From Cyclobacteriaceae bacterium (lineage in GTDB: Bacteria; Bacteroidota; Bacteroidia; Cytophagales; Cyclobacteriaceae), in assembly GCA_947458795.1 (NCBI GenBank), contig CANHCD010000077.1, positions 1-8,271 on the forward strand: DNA of 8,271 nucleotides, written 5' to 3'. A program made the position numbers and the translations under genes. Of the stretch, positions 1 to 6,812 are shown one piece after another. The notes under the pieces are model-generated. The model was not told the origin of the DNA. It searched no databases and saw nothing but the letters and a program-made list of their open reading frames with translations. Position 1 is the first letter of the stretch, and the number at the start of each line of letters is the position of its first letter.

Positions 1-1630
1 CCAAGGTGCCCTCTGTTTTTCGACGGTTGACCTTTTCCCAATCCAGCAGTGGACGATGCATCCAGCGGTTGTCGTAACTTTTGGAAGGATCCTGCTGGAA
101 CCGGTAATCGTTAGTATAGCCTACTTCATCTCCGTAAAAGAGCATGGGTAGCCCTCCCAAAAAGATGGAATGGGCTTGCATAAGCAAGATTTTTTGGATG
201 CTCTGCTCAATTGCAGGACCATTGCCCTCAAAGAGTGCCTTTTCCAAGCCGCAAAGTGAGGCGAGTGTTCCGCTTATCCGCGCATCACCTGTCTTGGGAT
301 TGGAGGAAAAAAGTGCCCCCCGGGCAGGACTCATCCATTGGTCTCCAGAATAGGAATAGTATTCCTTCAGAAATTTGCGGTGCAAGTAAGGGTCCTTTCC
401 TGTTTGTGCGATGCTGGCATCCTCGTAGCCGAGCCCGATGTCATCGTGGCAACGGGTGTAGGTAATCCAAGAGGTACCGTAGGGTTTGCGGAGAATGTCT
501 GCTTGGGCCTGGAGCATCACGCTGGTGTCTCCAGAGGCGAGCATATCCCACTGCAGGGCCATCTGGGTGGCATTGTAGGCAAAATCGCACTCTTGGGCCA
601 CAAAATCTCCTGTTCCAAAGTAATTCATAATGTCTTTAGGCGCTACGATCGCCTCTCCGAGCAGTGCCATTCCTGGCGTGGCCACATGGACGCATTGCTT
701 GATTAATCGAAGGAGTGTGTGCGCTTGGGGAAGGTTTTGGCAAGAGGTGCCTGTTTGCTTCCAAATAAAGGCGGGCGCATCGATGCGGAGCAGGTCTACC
801 CCGAGGTTGGCATAAAATAGCATGGTCTCCACCATCGCCTGCAAGACTTTGGGGTTGCTGAAATTCAAGTCCCATTGGTAATTGTGAAATACCGTCATCA
901 CCCAGCGCTTCATCTCCTCATTCCAGGTGAAGTTGCCCGGGGCACTTTCCGGGAAAATCTCCGGCATGGCCTGTTCAAATTCGTTAGGAATCCAGCGATT
1001 TTCGTAGGTGTAATAGTAATTCTGGTATTCTTGATCGCCTGCCTTGGCCTTCATGGCCCAGTCGTGTCGGTGCGAAGTATGGTTGAGTACGATGTCCAGC
1101 ATCAGGTACATGCCTTGCGCATGCATGGTTTGACGCAAGGCCATCAAATCTTCCAATGTCCCGAATCGTGGATCTACCTTACGGAAATTGGAAACCGCAT
1201 AGCCACCATCACTTTCTCCCTGCGGGCTTTCGAAGAGCGGCATCAAGTGGAGAAAATTTACTCCCAAATCCTGCAGGTGTGGAAGTTTGGAAGGCATGGT
1301 TTTGAGGCTGCCTGCAAAACGGTCCACGTACATGCTCATTCCTGCTAGATTTTGACTCAAAAACCAATTGCCTTCGGCGTCCTTGTTTCGATCTCGCTCT
1401 CGAAGCGATTCTTCCCGTCCTTGGTAACCCAGAATCAGGCTTCGCCAAAGCTCGAGCAACTGAGATTCAGCTTCCTCATGAACCCCATAGAGTTCTTGGA
1501 ATAAACCCTGAATTTTGGGAAGGCTGTTATGAAACCGGGTTACAAAATCCCGATCTGCTCCCTGGGTATCTAGAGAATGGGCCTGGAAAAGTTGATTGAT
1601 TTTTTCAGTACGCGTGATTTCTACCGACAT
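1..1630 (-). CDS. Amylosucrase-type GH13 alpha-glucosyltransferase (3' end off window)
   Basis: The frame is open from the ATG at 1630 to the left edge (543 codons). A TAG four codons upstream in the same frame leaves this as the first possible ATG. Amylosucrases (GH13 subfamily 4) split sucrose, release fructose and transfer glucose to an alpha-1,4-glucan; close relatives are sucrose hydrolases. Visible in order: a helical N-terminal region (about 1-95); SDGGYAVS (140-147); DIVLNHTS (179-186); QWDLNFSNP (252-260); LLRIDAPAFIWKQTGTSC (280-297) with the expected nucleophile D284; LLGEAIV (323-329) with acid/base E326; TRCHDDIG (392-399) with D396; GLPMLFYGDEVGYTNDY (493-509); NRWMHRP (521-527). 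D141 and R522 match the Asp144-Arg509 salt-bridge pair of the Neisseria enzyme, from memory. The family is about 630-650 residues, so roughly 100 C-terminal residues (mainly the beta-sandwich domain) are missing. No signal peptide, so cytoplasmic. It follows the sugar transporter gene by 34 bp. Strict sucrose hydrolysis cannot be excluded. Confidence 0.9.
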   Translation of the reverse strand, partial: MSVEITRTEKINQLFQAHSLDTQGADRDFVTRFHNSLPKIQGLFQELYGVHEEAESQLLELWRSLILGYQGREESLRERDRNKDAEGNWFLSQNLAGMSMYVDRFAGSLKTMPSKLPHLQDLGVNFLHLMPLFESPQGESDGGYAVSNFRKVDPRFGTLEDLMALRQTMHAQGMYLMLDIVLNHTSHRHDWAMKAKAGDQEYQNYYYTYENRWIPNEFEQAMPEIFPESAPGNFTWNEEMKRWVMTVFHNYQWDLNFSNPKVLQAMVETMLFYANLGVDLLRIDAPAFIWKQTGTSCQNLPQAHTLLRLIKQCVHVATPGMALLGEAIVAPKDIMNYFGTGDFVAQECDFAYNATQMALQWDMLASGDTSVMLQAQADILRKPYGTSWITYTRCHDDIGLGYEDASIAQTGKDPYLHRKFLKEYYSYSGDQWMSPARGALFSSNPKTGDARISGTLASLCGLEKALFEGNGPAIEQSIQKILLMQAHSIFLGGLPMLFYGDEVGYTNDYRFQQDPSKSYDNRWMHRPLLDWEKVNRRKTEGTL

Positions 1631-1664
1631 GGGTGTAGGCTAAGGTGGTGGTGATTGGAATAGG

Positions 1665-3185
1665 TTAATGTCCTGAAGGGGCTTGTGAAGGAGAAGCGGT
1701 GGTTTTACTTCCTTTGATCCGCAGCGTAGCCACCGCAGCAATAAGCAGCAATACCCCTCCAAAAAGAATGGCCTGCCCCGCATCGTTGTTCAAGAAGTTT
1801 TTGGAGATATAGCCAAAGGTCAGCGTCTGGAAGATCATGGGGATTACGATCATCATGTTGATGATACCCATGTACACGCCGTAGCGTTCTTTGGGAATTT
1901 CGTTGACCACCAAGAGGTATGGGATCCCCATCATGCTGGCCCAGGCAATGCCAAAACCGGTCATGGGGATAAACAAGGCATACTTATTTTCCAGTATTGG
2001 GAAAATCAACAAGCCGATTCCAGCAAGTAATAAGCAAATAAAGTGTACTCGCTTGGCCCCGTATTTTTGGGCCAGCGTCACTAAGAAGAAGGCAGAAAGG
2101 AAGGTCACAATGTTGTACCAGCCATTCACCAAACCAGCCCAACCCACTGCTTCCTGGTAGGCGGCTGGATCAGAGGAAGGTGTCACTTTCCACACGGAAA
2201 GGGCGATACTCTTGGCGGAATTTTGCCAGTAGCAAAACAGCGCATACCATTGAAAGAGGTACACCAAGGCCAACTTCCACATCACGGAAGGCATGACTAA
2301 AATTGCCTCTAAGATTTCTAGGTTTTGCGCAAAAAGCACGCGCAAAGCCGGCTTACTGTCCACCCAAGAAAGCACTTTGCGAATCAGGCCGCGATCAACT
2401 AGCGTAAAAGGCAAAAGGATTAAAAACACGGCATAGGCCACCAAGGTGCTCAGGATGGATAGAAAAAACTGAATCGCCGGATGAGGCATGCCCTGGTTGC
2501 GAATCTTCAGGGCTGCAAGCTCGGCTTCAGAGGGTGGGTATTCGGGGGTTTTAGACATGCTCCAAAGCACAGAAGTGATGGAGCAGACCGTTCCCAAGAA
2601 GAAGGAGGCATACACCCAAACGGGGAGTGCACCCCAGCTGCCTTTGAAGTAGATTTGAAAAAAGAAGAGAGATAAGTTGGCTAAGGTGATGCCTAGACCG
2701 GTGAAGAAACTTTGGGTCAGGAAGCCTTTGCCGTACTGCTCCTCTGGGAGGCTATCTGCAATTAACGCCCGATAAGGCTCCATGGCGGTGTTATTGGCTG
2801 CATCCAGTACCCATAACAAGCCAGCGGCCATCCACAAGGAACTGCTGAAGGGATAGAAAAACAAACAGATGCTACATAGTAGCGCCCCTATAAAGAAATA
2901 GGGCTTTCGTCTCCCATAGCGATCGCTCCAAGTGCTGTCGCTCAGTGCACCAATGATCGGCTGTATCAAGAGCCCTGTCATTGGTCCAGCGAGGTTGAGC
3001 AGGGGGATCTCATCTGGAGCTGCGCCCAGCATGTCGTAAATGGGATTGACAGCACTTTGCTGAAGTCCAAAACTATATTGGATCCCAAAAAATCCAACAT
3101 TCATGTTGATGATTTGAGATAAGGACAAGGCAGGCTTTCGCATGGGTAATTTTGGGTTTCGGTCTTTTGGGCAATAATCCTTCAT
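1665..3185 (-). CDS. MFS sugar:cation symporter, GPH/SLC45-like (probable sucrose or alpha-glucoside importer)
   Basis: A 506-residue inner-membrane protein with about 12 hydrophobic segments, the first near 26-48 and the last near 470-489. The family signature is clear: GPMTGLLIQPIIGALSD (67-83) followed by RYGRRKP (89-95), the loop 2-3 motif shared by plant sucrose transporters, animal SLC45 and bacterial homologs. FQWYALFCYW (311-320) and GIAWASMMGIPYLLV (412-426) are also typical. The central region (about 210-300) carries an extra hydrophilic stretch before the second half. These proteins bring in sucrose, maltose or related glucosides with H+ or Na+; sucrose is inferred here from the amylosucrase gene directly downstream in the probable operon. 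The start is uncertain. The first ATG is at 3185, but family similarity begins at the MRKPALSLSQIINMN segment, so the ATG at 3140 (491 residues) is an equally good start. The tail after about 490 is Ser/Thr/Ala-rich and hydrophilic. Confidence 0.87.
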   Translation of the reverse strand: MKDYCPKDRNPKLPMRKPALSLSQIINMNVGFFGIQYSFGLQQSAVNPIYDMLGAAPDEIPLLNLAGPMTGLLIQPIIGALSDSTWSDRYGRRKPYFFIGALLCSICLFFYPFSSSLWMAAGLLWVLDAANNTAMEPYRALIADSLPEEQYGKGFLTQSFFTGLGITLANLSLFFFQIYFKGSWGALPVWVYASFFLGTVCSITSVLWSMSKTPEYPPSEAELAALKIRNQGMPHPAIQFFLSILSTLVAYAVFLILLPFTLVDRGLIRKVLSWVDSKPALRVLFAQNLEILEAILVMPSVMWKLALVYLFQWYALFCYWQNSAKSIALSVWKVTPSSDPAAYQEAVGWAGLVNGWYNIVTFLSAFFLVTLAQKYGAKRVHFICLLLAGIGLLIFPILENKYALFIPMTGFGIAWASMMGIPYLLVVNEIPKERYGVYMGIINMMIVIPMIFQTLTFGYISKNFLNNDAGQAILFGGVLLLIAAVATLRIKGSKTTASPSQAPSGH

Positions 3186-3256
3186 AAAATACGAAGATTC
3201 GCATTCTAAAAAACAGGATTAAGGAGAGAAGTACCTTCTATTTTCAGAAAACCCTT

Positions 3257-3276
3257 AGGAAATCGATTGATTTCCT
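3257..3276. promoter_or_regulatory. Inverted repeat upstream of the sugar-transporter operon
   Basis: Perfect 8-base arms AGGAAATC and GATTTCCT surround a GATT centre. The repeat lies 72-91 bases upstream of the transporter ATG at 3185 and about 60 bases beyond the stop of the M19 peptidase gene. It could be an operator for the sugar genes, as symmetric sites of this size bind LacI- or GntR-type regulators. It could also be a weak terminator hairpin for the genes on its right, since the minus strand continues into a TTTT-containing stretch. The sequence alone does not decide between these. Confidence 0.35.
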
Positions 3277-3310
3277 TCACGCTGAACTAAAAAAATAATG
3301 TAAGTGGCTA

Positions 3311-3326
3311 ATCCGCCGCGGCGGAT
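3311..3326. repeat. 16-bp perfect GC-rich palindrome, same core as the 6.6-6.9 kb repeats
   Basis: ATCCGCCGCGGCGGAT is fully self-complementary and starts 12 bases after the stop codon of the M19 peptidase gene. Its core TCCGCCGCGGCGGA is identical to the centre of the repeat copy at 6813-6866 and nearly identical to the centre of the copy at 6624-6677. Read on the minus strand it could form a hairpin at the end of the peptidase transcript, but the nearest T-run (3290-3297) begins about 14 bases later, too far for a classic intrinsic terminator. The A/T-rich flanks of the longer repeat are not present here. Confidence 0.6.
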
Positions 3327-3337
3327 ATGATAAAATT

Positions 3338-4408
3338 TTAGCTCCAGGCCTTTTTCAAAAAGCGAAGCCAATTCCCTTGCATCACCTGTTGGACATCCTC
3401 TTCAGAGTAGCCTCGCGCGAGAAGTAGGTCGGGGATTTTTTGTAGGTCCGCGATGGTTTCCAAATCCGAAGGGCATTGTTCCTTTCCAAATGCTCCATCC
3501 AAATCTGAGCCTATGCCGATGTGATTGGCATTCCCTGCAAGCTGACAGATATGATCGAAGTGATCCAATAGGGTGTTCAAAGTCACGTTTCGCTCATTTG
3601 GGGTACTTTTACCGCGTATCCAGCCCGTGCTGAGCATCCAGGCATCAAATACCCCTCCAATTACTGCTCCACGCGCAATCAAGGCTTTGATCATCTCATC
3701 GGAGAACTGTCGGTTGTGATCTACCAGCGCGCGGCAATTGTTGTGACTCGCCCAAACTGGCCCTTGAAAATGATCCAAGGCATCCCAAAAGGCGAGATCA
3801 CAGAGGTGGGTAGCATCTAGAATGATTCCCAATTCATCCATTTTGCGCAGCAAGTCCTTCCCCTGTTGAGAAAGTGGAGCAGAGGAATCCGTGCCGTAGG
3901 CATAGCGCCCTGGACCATAGTGAGCAGGCCCTAGCGCCCTCAAGCCATTTTCGAAGGCCGTTTCCAAATAGTCGAGGGACACGATGGAGTCGGCTCCTTC
4001 TAGAGATAAGATGTAGCCAATTGCTTTTTGACTTTTATCTTCCCCAGCATTCCAGTAGGCCAAATGCGCCTCCAGCTCCTGCCAGTTCCGAATTTGTTTC
4101 AATTCACCCTGCTTTTCCATCGCCCGATACCAGGCAAGTTGCCCTTGGGTATGTGCCCAGGCTTGTTGTGGCGAGTGCCAGCCCGGTAGCGGATTGTCTG
4201 GGGCTACAAAGCGGGCAATTTGCGTAGCGACCACTAGGCCCACATTTCCCTTCCGTAGTTCAGGAAGCGATACGGTTCCATTTCCTCGATCGGGTTTGTC
4301 AGTCATCCCCTGCTCTCGGGCATTGATCTCTGCAAGTGGGCGGGTAAGGTCCCGGTTCCACTCCATCGCATTCATGCTCAGGTCCAGGTGTGCGTCGATG
4401 GTAAACAT
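3338..4408 (-). CDS. Membrane dipeptidase (peptidase family M19)
   Basis: A 356-residue homolog of renal dipeptidase, a binuclear zinc enzyme that hydrolyses dipeptides, including some with a D-residue at the C-terminal position. The ligand set is complete: DAHLDL at 5-10 supplies H7 and D9, SLEGAD (135-140) supplies the bridging E137, DATHL (198-202) supplies H201, WASHNN (219-224) supplies H222, and GIGSDLDG (298-305) supplies the catalytic Asp, probably D302. Length is normal for bacterial members. No signal peptide or lipobox is present, so despite the family name it should be cytoplasmic. Its ATG lies one base after the TAG of the upstream methylase gene (TAG-T-ATG), which points to co-transcription and probably translational coupling. 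The natural substrate is unknown; peptide salvage or degradation of D-amino-acid dipeptides from cell-wall turnover are family-based possibilities. Confidence 0.93.
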   Translation of the reverse strand: MFTIDAHLDLSMNAMEWNRDLTRPLAEINAREQGMTDKPDRGNGTVSLPELRKGNVGLVVATQIARFVAPDNPLPGWHSPQQAWAHTQGQLAWYRAMEKQGELKQIRNWQELEAHLAYWNAGEDKSQKAIGYILSLEGADSIVSLDYLETAFENGLRALGPAHYGPGRYAYGTDSSAPLSQQGKDLLRKMDELGIILDATHLCDLAFWDALDHFQGPVWASHNNCRALVDHNRQFSDEMIKALIARGAVIGGVFDAWMLSTGWIRGKSTPNERNVTLNTLLDHFDHICQLAGNANHIGIGSDLDGAFGKEQCPSDLETIADLQKIPDLLLARGYSEEDVQQVMQGNWLRFLKKAWS

Positions 4409-4409
4409 A

Positions 4410-5120
4410 CTAGAAGGCTTGGAGGATAAATACGGTGGGAACTTTGTGTAGGTCTAGGGGGTGAATTTTCCAGTCCGCGATGGTTTTGGTTTGGATCAAC
4501 TCATCGGCAGCGGTGAGGTTTTTGGCAATGCACAACTTGGTGTGTGGTGCCAATGTAGACAGCGCATCGGCCAACAATTGATTGTTGCGAAAAGGCGTTT
4601 CCATAAAGAGCTGGGCTCGTTTTTCACGGATAGATTCCTGCTCCAATTTTTTTAAAGTGGCAGCTCTTTCTTTTTTATTGATGGGAAGGTAGCCATGAAA
4701 AGCGAAAGATTGGCCCGAAAATCCAGAGCCCATCAGCGCCAGAAACATGGAACTGGGACCCGAAATGGGCACTACTTGAATTCCTTTTTGATGGGCATAG
4801 GCCACAGCAAGGGCACCAGGGTCGGCAATGCCAGGGCAGCCAGCCTCAGAGATCACCCCGATGTCAACTCCCTGTAAGAGGGGCACCATCAAGCGCGCTA
4901 TTTGCTCGGGCGGGGTATCCTTATCTAGAATTTCCAAATGCAGCTCTTCGATGTTAATCCCCAGCTTCAAGCTAGAGATGTAGCGACGTGCGGTCCGTAA
5001 GTTTTCAACCAAAAAATAGGTTGTATGGGCAATCACCTCCCGAACTTGTGGAGAAATTACTTCCATAGCTGTGTTTTCAGCGAGCACATTGGGAATTAAA
5101 AATAATTTTCCTTGGGGCAT
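4410..5120 (-). CDS. Tetrapyrrole-methylase family SAM-dependent methyltransferase, RsmI-like paralog
   Basis: A 236-residue protein of the family of RsmI, which 2'-O-methylates C1402 of 16S rRNA. Visible are KLFLIPNVL at the N-terminus (5-13), VISEAGCPGIADPG (89-102), the SAM-binding ISGPSSMFLALMGSG (119-133), FHGYLP (141-146) and METPFRNN (173-180). It departs from E. coli RsmI, as remembered, at several places: AEDTRHT becomes VENLRTARR (38-46), HDHNE becomes LDKDTPPE (65-72), and the YESTHR region reads METPFRNN. It therefore looks like the distinct COG0313 paralog found in Bacteroidota and some proteobacteria rather than RsmI itself; substrate unknown. The ATG at 5120 is chosen because family similarity begins there. 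The longer frame to 5204 adds 28 unlike residues and would fill the divergent promoter region. It is the first gene of a two-gene unit with the M19 peptidase, one base apart. Confidence 0.87.
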   Translation of the reverse strand: MPQGKLFLIPNVLAENTAMEVISPQVREVIAHTTYFLVENLRTARRYISSLKLGINIEELHLEILDKDTPPEQIARLMVPLLQGVDIGVISEAGCPGIADPGALAVAYAHQKGIQVVPISGPSSMFLALMGSGFSGQSFAFHGYLPINKKERAATLKKLEQESIREKRAQLFMETPFRNNQLLADALSTLAPHTKLCIAKNLTAADELIQTKTIADWKIHPLDLHKVPTVFILQAF

Positions 5121-5206
5121 GTACAGTAGGAATTGAATTCGAAAGTTAAAATTTAATGTGCGAAATCCGTACCTTAATCGGGCATATACTTTCTCCAAAT
5201 CCAACC
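5121..5206. promoter_or_regulatory. Divergent intergenic region with two outward promoters expected
   Basis: These 86 bases separate the start codons of the methylase (leftward) and the amidohydrolase (rightward), so promoters in both directions must lie here or overlap the gene starts. On the minus strand, TAAATTTT close to the methylase start resembles the Bacteroidota -7 element TAnnTTTG at seven of eight positions, but no TTTG -33 element sits at the usual spacing. No convincing plus-strand promoter or Shine-Dalgarno site could be picked by eye. Confidence 0.4.
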
Positions 5207-6541
5207 ATGCTCAAAAAATCCCTTCTCTTCGCCTGCTTGCTTTTACTTAGCATTCCCTCTTTTTCCCAACAACTCAAAGCCCTAGTAGGGGGAACCTTGA
5301 TTGATGGCTTTGGAGGTACGCCTATTCGCAATTCGGTGATTATCGTGGAAGGGGAACGGATCAAGGCCATTGGGCAGGTGGGAAGTCTGGCCATTCCTGC
5401 TGGAGCGGAAGTGATTTCCACCGAAGGCATGAGTGTTTTGCCCGGGCTTTGGGACATGCACGTGCACCTGATGCTCAATGGGCACAGCGACTACACGCAT
5501 TGGGACAGCACCTACATCGATGTATTTGAGTCGGTGATCATGCCTTCTTCAGCCCATCAATTGCTGATGGCAGGTGTGACCTCTGCCCGAGACTTGGGCG
5601 CCCCACTTGAGGCCAGCATCAATGTCAAAAGACGCATCCAAAATGGAGAAATTCCAGGTCCCACCATCTATGTATCTGGGCCATTTATCCAAAAAGCACC
5701 CTATCCCAACACCGAAGCCTTTCGCTGGGGTGTAAACGGAGCAGCAGATGCCCGAGCAAAAGTAAAGAAACTGATCGATGCAGGGGTGGATGTCATCAAA
5801 CTCATCGATCAAGACCAAATGACCTTGGAAGAAGCCAAGGCCGTAGTCGACGAAGCGCACAAGTATGGAAAAATGGTGGTGGGCCACTCCCACCGTCCTG
5901 ACGAAATTCGAATCGGACTCCAAATTGGGGTGGATAATTTTGAGCATACTGGCTTGAGCAGTGCCCCAGAATATCCAGAAGACATCATGAAGATGATGAA
6001 AGAACGCGCAGCAAAAATGAACCTAGGCCCACTTTTCTGGACGCCAACCGTAGAAGGTCTTTTCAATTACGAGTTTGTGCGCGACAACCCAGAAAAACTA
6101 GACGATCCCTCCTGGCATTTGGGACTTCCGGATTCTATCGTCAGAGACATTCGAGCCTCGCTACGATTCCCTGGTAGAATGTCCTACTTTCAACTTACTC
6201 CTGTTCGTAAACCTACTTTAGATCGGAAGTTTGCCCAACTCAAAGAAAGTGGTGTGGTGATGCTGGTCGGCACGGACAGCGGCATTCCGATGAAATTTCA
6301 CAGCCAAAGCACCTGGAATGAACTGGATGTATGGGTCAACCAGTTTGGAATGGACCCCTTGCTGACCATCAAAGCCGCTACCTATTGGCCAGCCGTGGCC
6401 ATGAAAGTGGAAAAAGATTACGGTACCATCTCCGAAGGAAAATATGCCGATATCATCGCCGTAAAGGGGGATGTGTTGCGCTACATCAACTTGCTACAGG
6501 ATGTGGACATGGTGATGAAGCACGGGAAGAAGGTGAAGTAA
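5207..6541 (+). CDS. Exported amidohydrolase (imidazolonepropionase/prolidase-like, COG1228)
   Basis: A 444-residue metal-dependent hydrolase of the amidohydrolase superfamily. The ATG at 5207 is preferred over the in-frame ATG at 5156 because it begins directly with a Sec signal peptide: MLKK, a hydrophobic core, then SIPSFSQQ with probable cleavage after S20. The protein should be periplasmic. C10 sits inside the hydrophobic core and is probably not a lipobox cysteine. After a small beta-domain (VGGTLIDGFGG, 27-37) come the metal ligands: GLWDMHVHL (80-88) with H85 and H87, VIKLI (196-200) with K198 as the likely carboxylated lysine, VVGHSHRP (224-231), NFEHTG (244-249) with H247, and LVGTDSG (353-359) with catalytic D357. 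The C-terminal GKYADIIAVKGD (411-422) is the typical return to the beta-domain. Relatives act on peptides with C-terminal proline or similar residues, or on other cyclic amides; the substrate cannot be assigned here. It is divergent from the methylase-peptidase unit. Confidence 0.92.
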   Translation: MLKKSLLFACLLLLSIPSFSQQLKALVGGTLIDGFGGTPIRNSVIIVEGERIKAIGQVGSLAIPAGAEVISTEGMSVLPGLWDMHVHLMLNGHSDYTHWDSTYIDVFESVIMPSSAHQLLMAGVTSARDLGAPLEASINVKRRIQNGEIPGPTIYVSGPFIQKAPYPNTEAFRWGVNGAADARAKVKKLIDAGVDVIKLIDQDQMTLEEAKAVVDEAHKYGKMVVGHSHRPDEIRIGLQIGVDNFEHTGLSSAPEYPEDIMKMMKERAAKMNLGPLFWTPTVEGLFNYEFVRDNPEKLDDPSWHLGLPDSIVRDIRASLRFPGRMSYFQLTPVRKPTLDRKFAQLKESGVVMLVGTDSGIPMKFHSQSTWNELDVWVNQFGMDPLLTIKAATYWPAVAMKVEKDYGTISEGKYADIIAVKGDVLRYINLLQDVDMVMKHGKKVK

Positions 6542-6623
6542 AATTTGTCCACGGCTAACGGCCCACTGCTCATTGAATTGAACTTCAAACCTATACTTGT
6601 TTAATCACCAACATATTTATTAC

Positions 6624-6677
6624 GAACTAAATCTGCGTGTTTTTTCCATTCTCCGCCTCGGCGGAGCGTGAAAAATA
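6624..6677. repeat. 54-bp intergenic repeat, copy A
   Basis: It matches 6813-6866 in the same orientation at 51 of 54 positions. Internal structure is symmetric: a central CTCCGCC-TC-GGCGGAG palindrome (6651-6666), inside TTTTTC/GAAAAA arms (6641-6646 and 6670-6675). Copy A continues to the right with an outer arm that copy B lacks, and then with a partial direct repeat: GAAAAATAG and CGCAGATT occur at 6670-6691 and again, closer together, at 6699-6715. No coding capacity or transposase is associated with it. Confidence 0.85.
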
Positions 6678-6698
6678 GTTTCACGCAGATTTTTTTTT
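6629..6698 (+). terminator. Nested hairpin with nine T's, probable terminator of the amidohydrolase gene
   Basis: The outer arms AAATCTGCGTG (6629-6639) and CACGCAGATTT (6682-6692) are perfectly complementary over 11 bases. Inside them sit a 6-bp A/T stem (6641-6646 with 6670-6675) and a 7-bp G/C stem (6651-6657 with 6660-6666). The plus strand then has an uninterrupted T-run at 6690-6698, partly shared with the outer arm. This is the layout of an intrinsic terminator, 87 bases after the amidohydrolase stop. It is made from repeat copy A, so termination may be a secondary use of a repeat element. Confidence 0.6.
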
Positions 6699-6716
6699 GA
6701 AAAATAGCGCAGATTA

Positions 6717-6746
6717 AAGGGTAATCGTCCAAAGACGATTGTCCTT
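6717..6746 (+). other. 13-bp stem hairpin with CAAA loop
   Basis: AAGGGTAATCGTC (6717-6729) pairs with GACGATTGTCCTT (6734-6746) around a CAAA loop. Eleven pairs are Watson-Crick and two, at 6721-6742 and 6722-6741, are G-U only if the plus strand is the RNA; the minus strand would have A-C mismatches there. No T-run follows, so it is not an intrinsic terminator. Function unknown. Confidence 0.5.
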
Positions 6747-6812
6747 AGATCACCAAATTGAAGTTCTAACCTTGGTTTCTTGGGTACAGATTTAAAAGCG
6801 GATAGGCTCAAT

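Noticed and set aside
144..1348. Several plus-strand open frames of 60-157 codons
   Set aside because: They lie antisense to the amylosucrase gene, show no recognisable motif, and arise because that gene is GC-rich and open in several frames.
5121..5204. 28-residue N-terminal extension of the methylase
   Set aside because: Family similarity begins at the ATG at 5120; the extra residues look unlike any family member and would occupy the whole divergent promoter region.
5156..5206. 17-residue N-terminal extension of the amidohydrolase
   Set aside because: Starting at 5207 places a normal signal peptide at the N-terminus; the extension would bury it.
5207..5272. Lipoprotein signal with Cys at residue 10
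   Set aside because: The hydrophobic core continues past the cysteine and ends in a good signal peptidase I site near residue 20.
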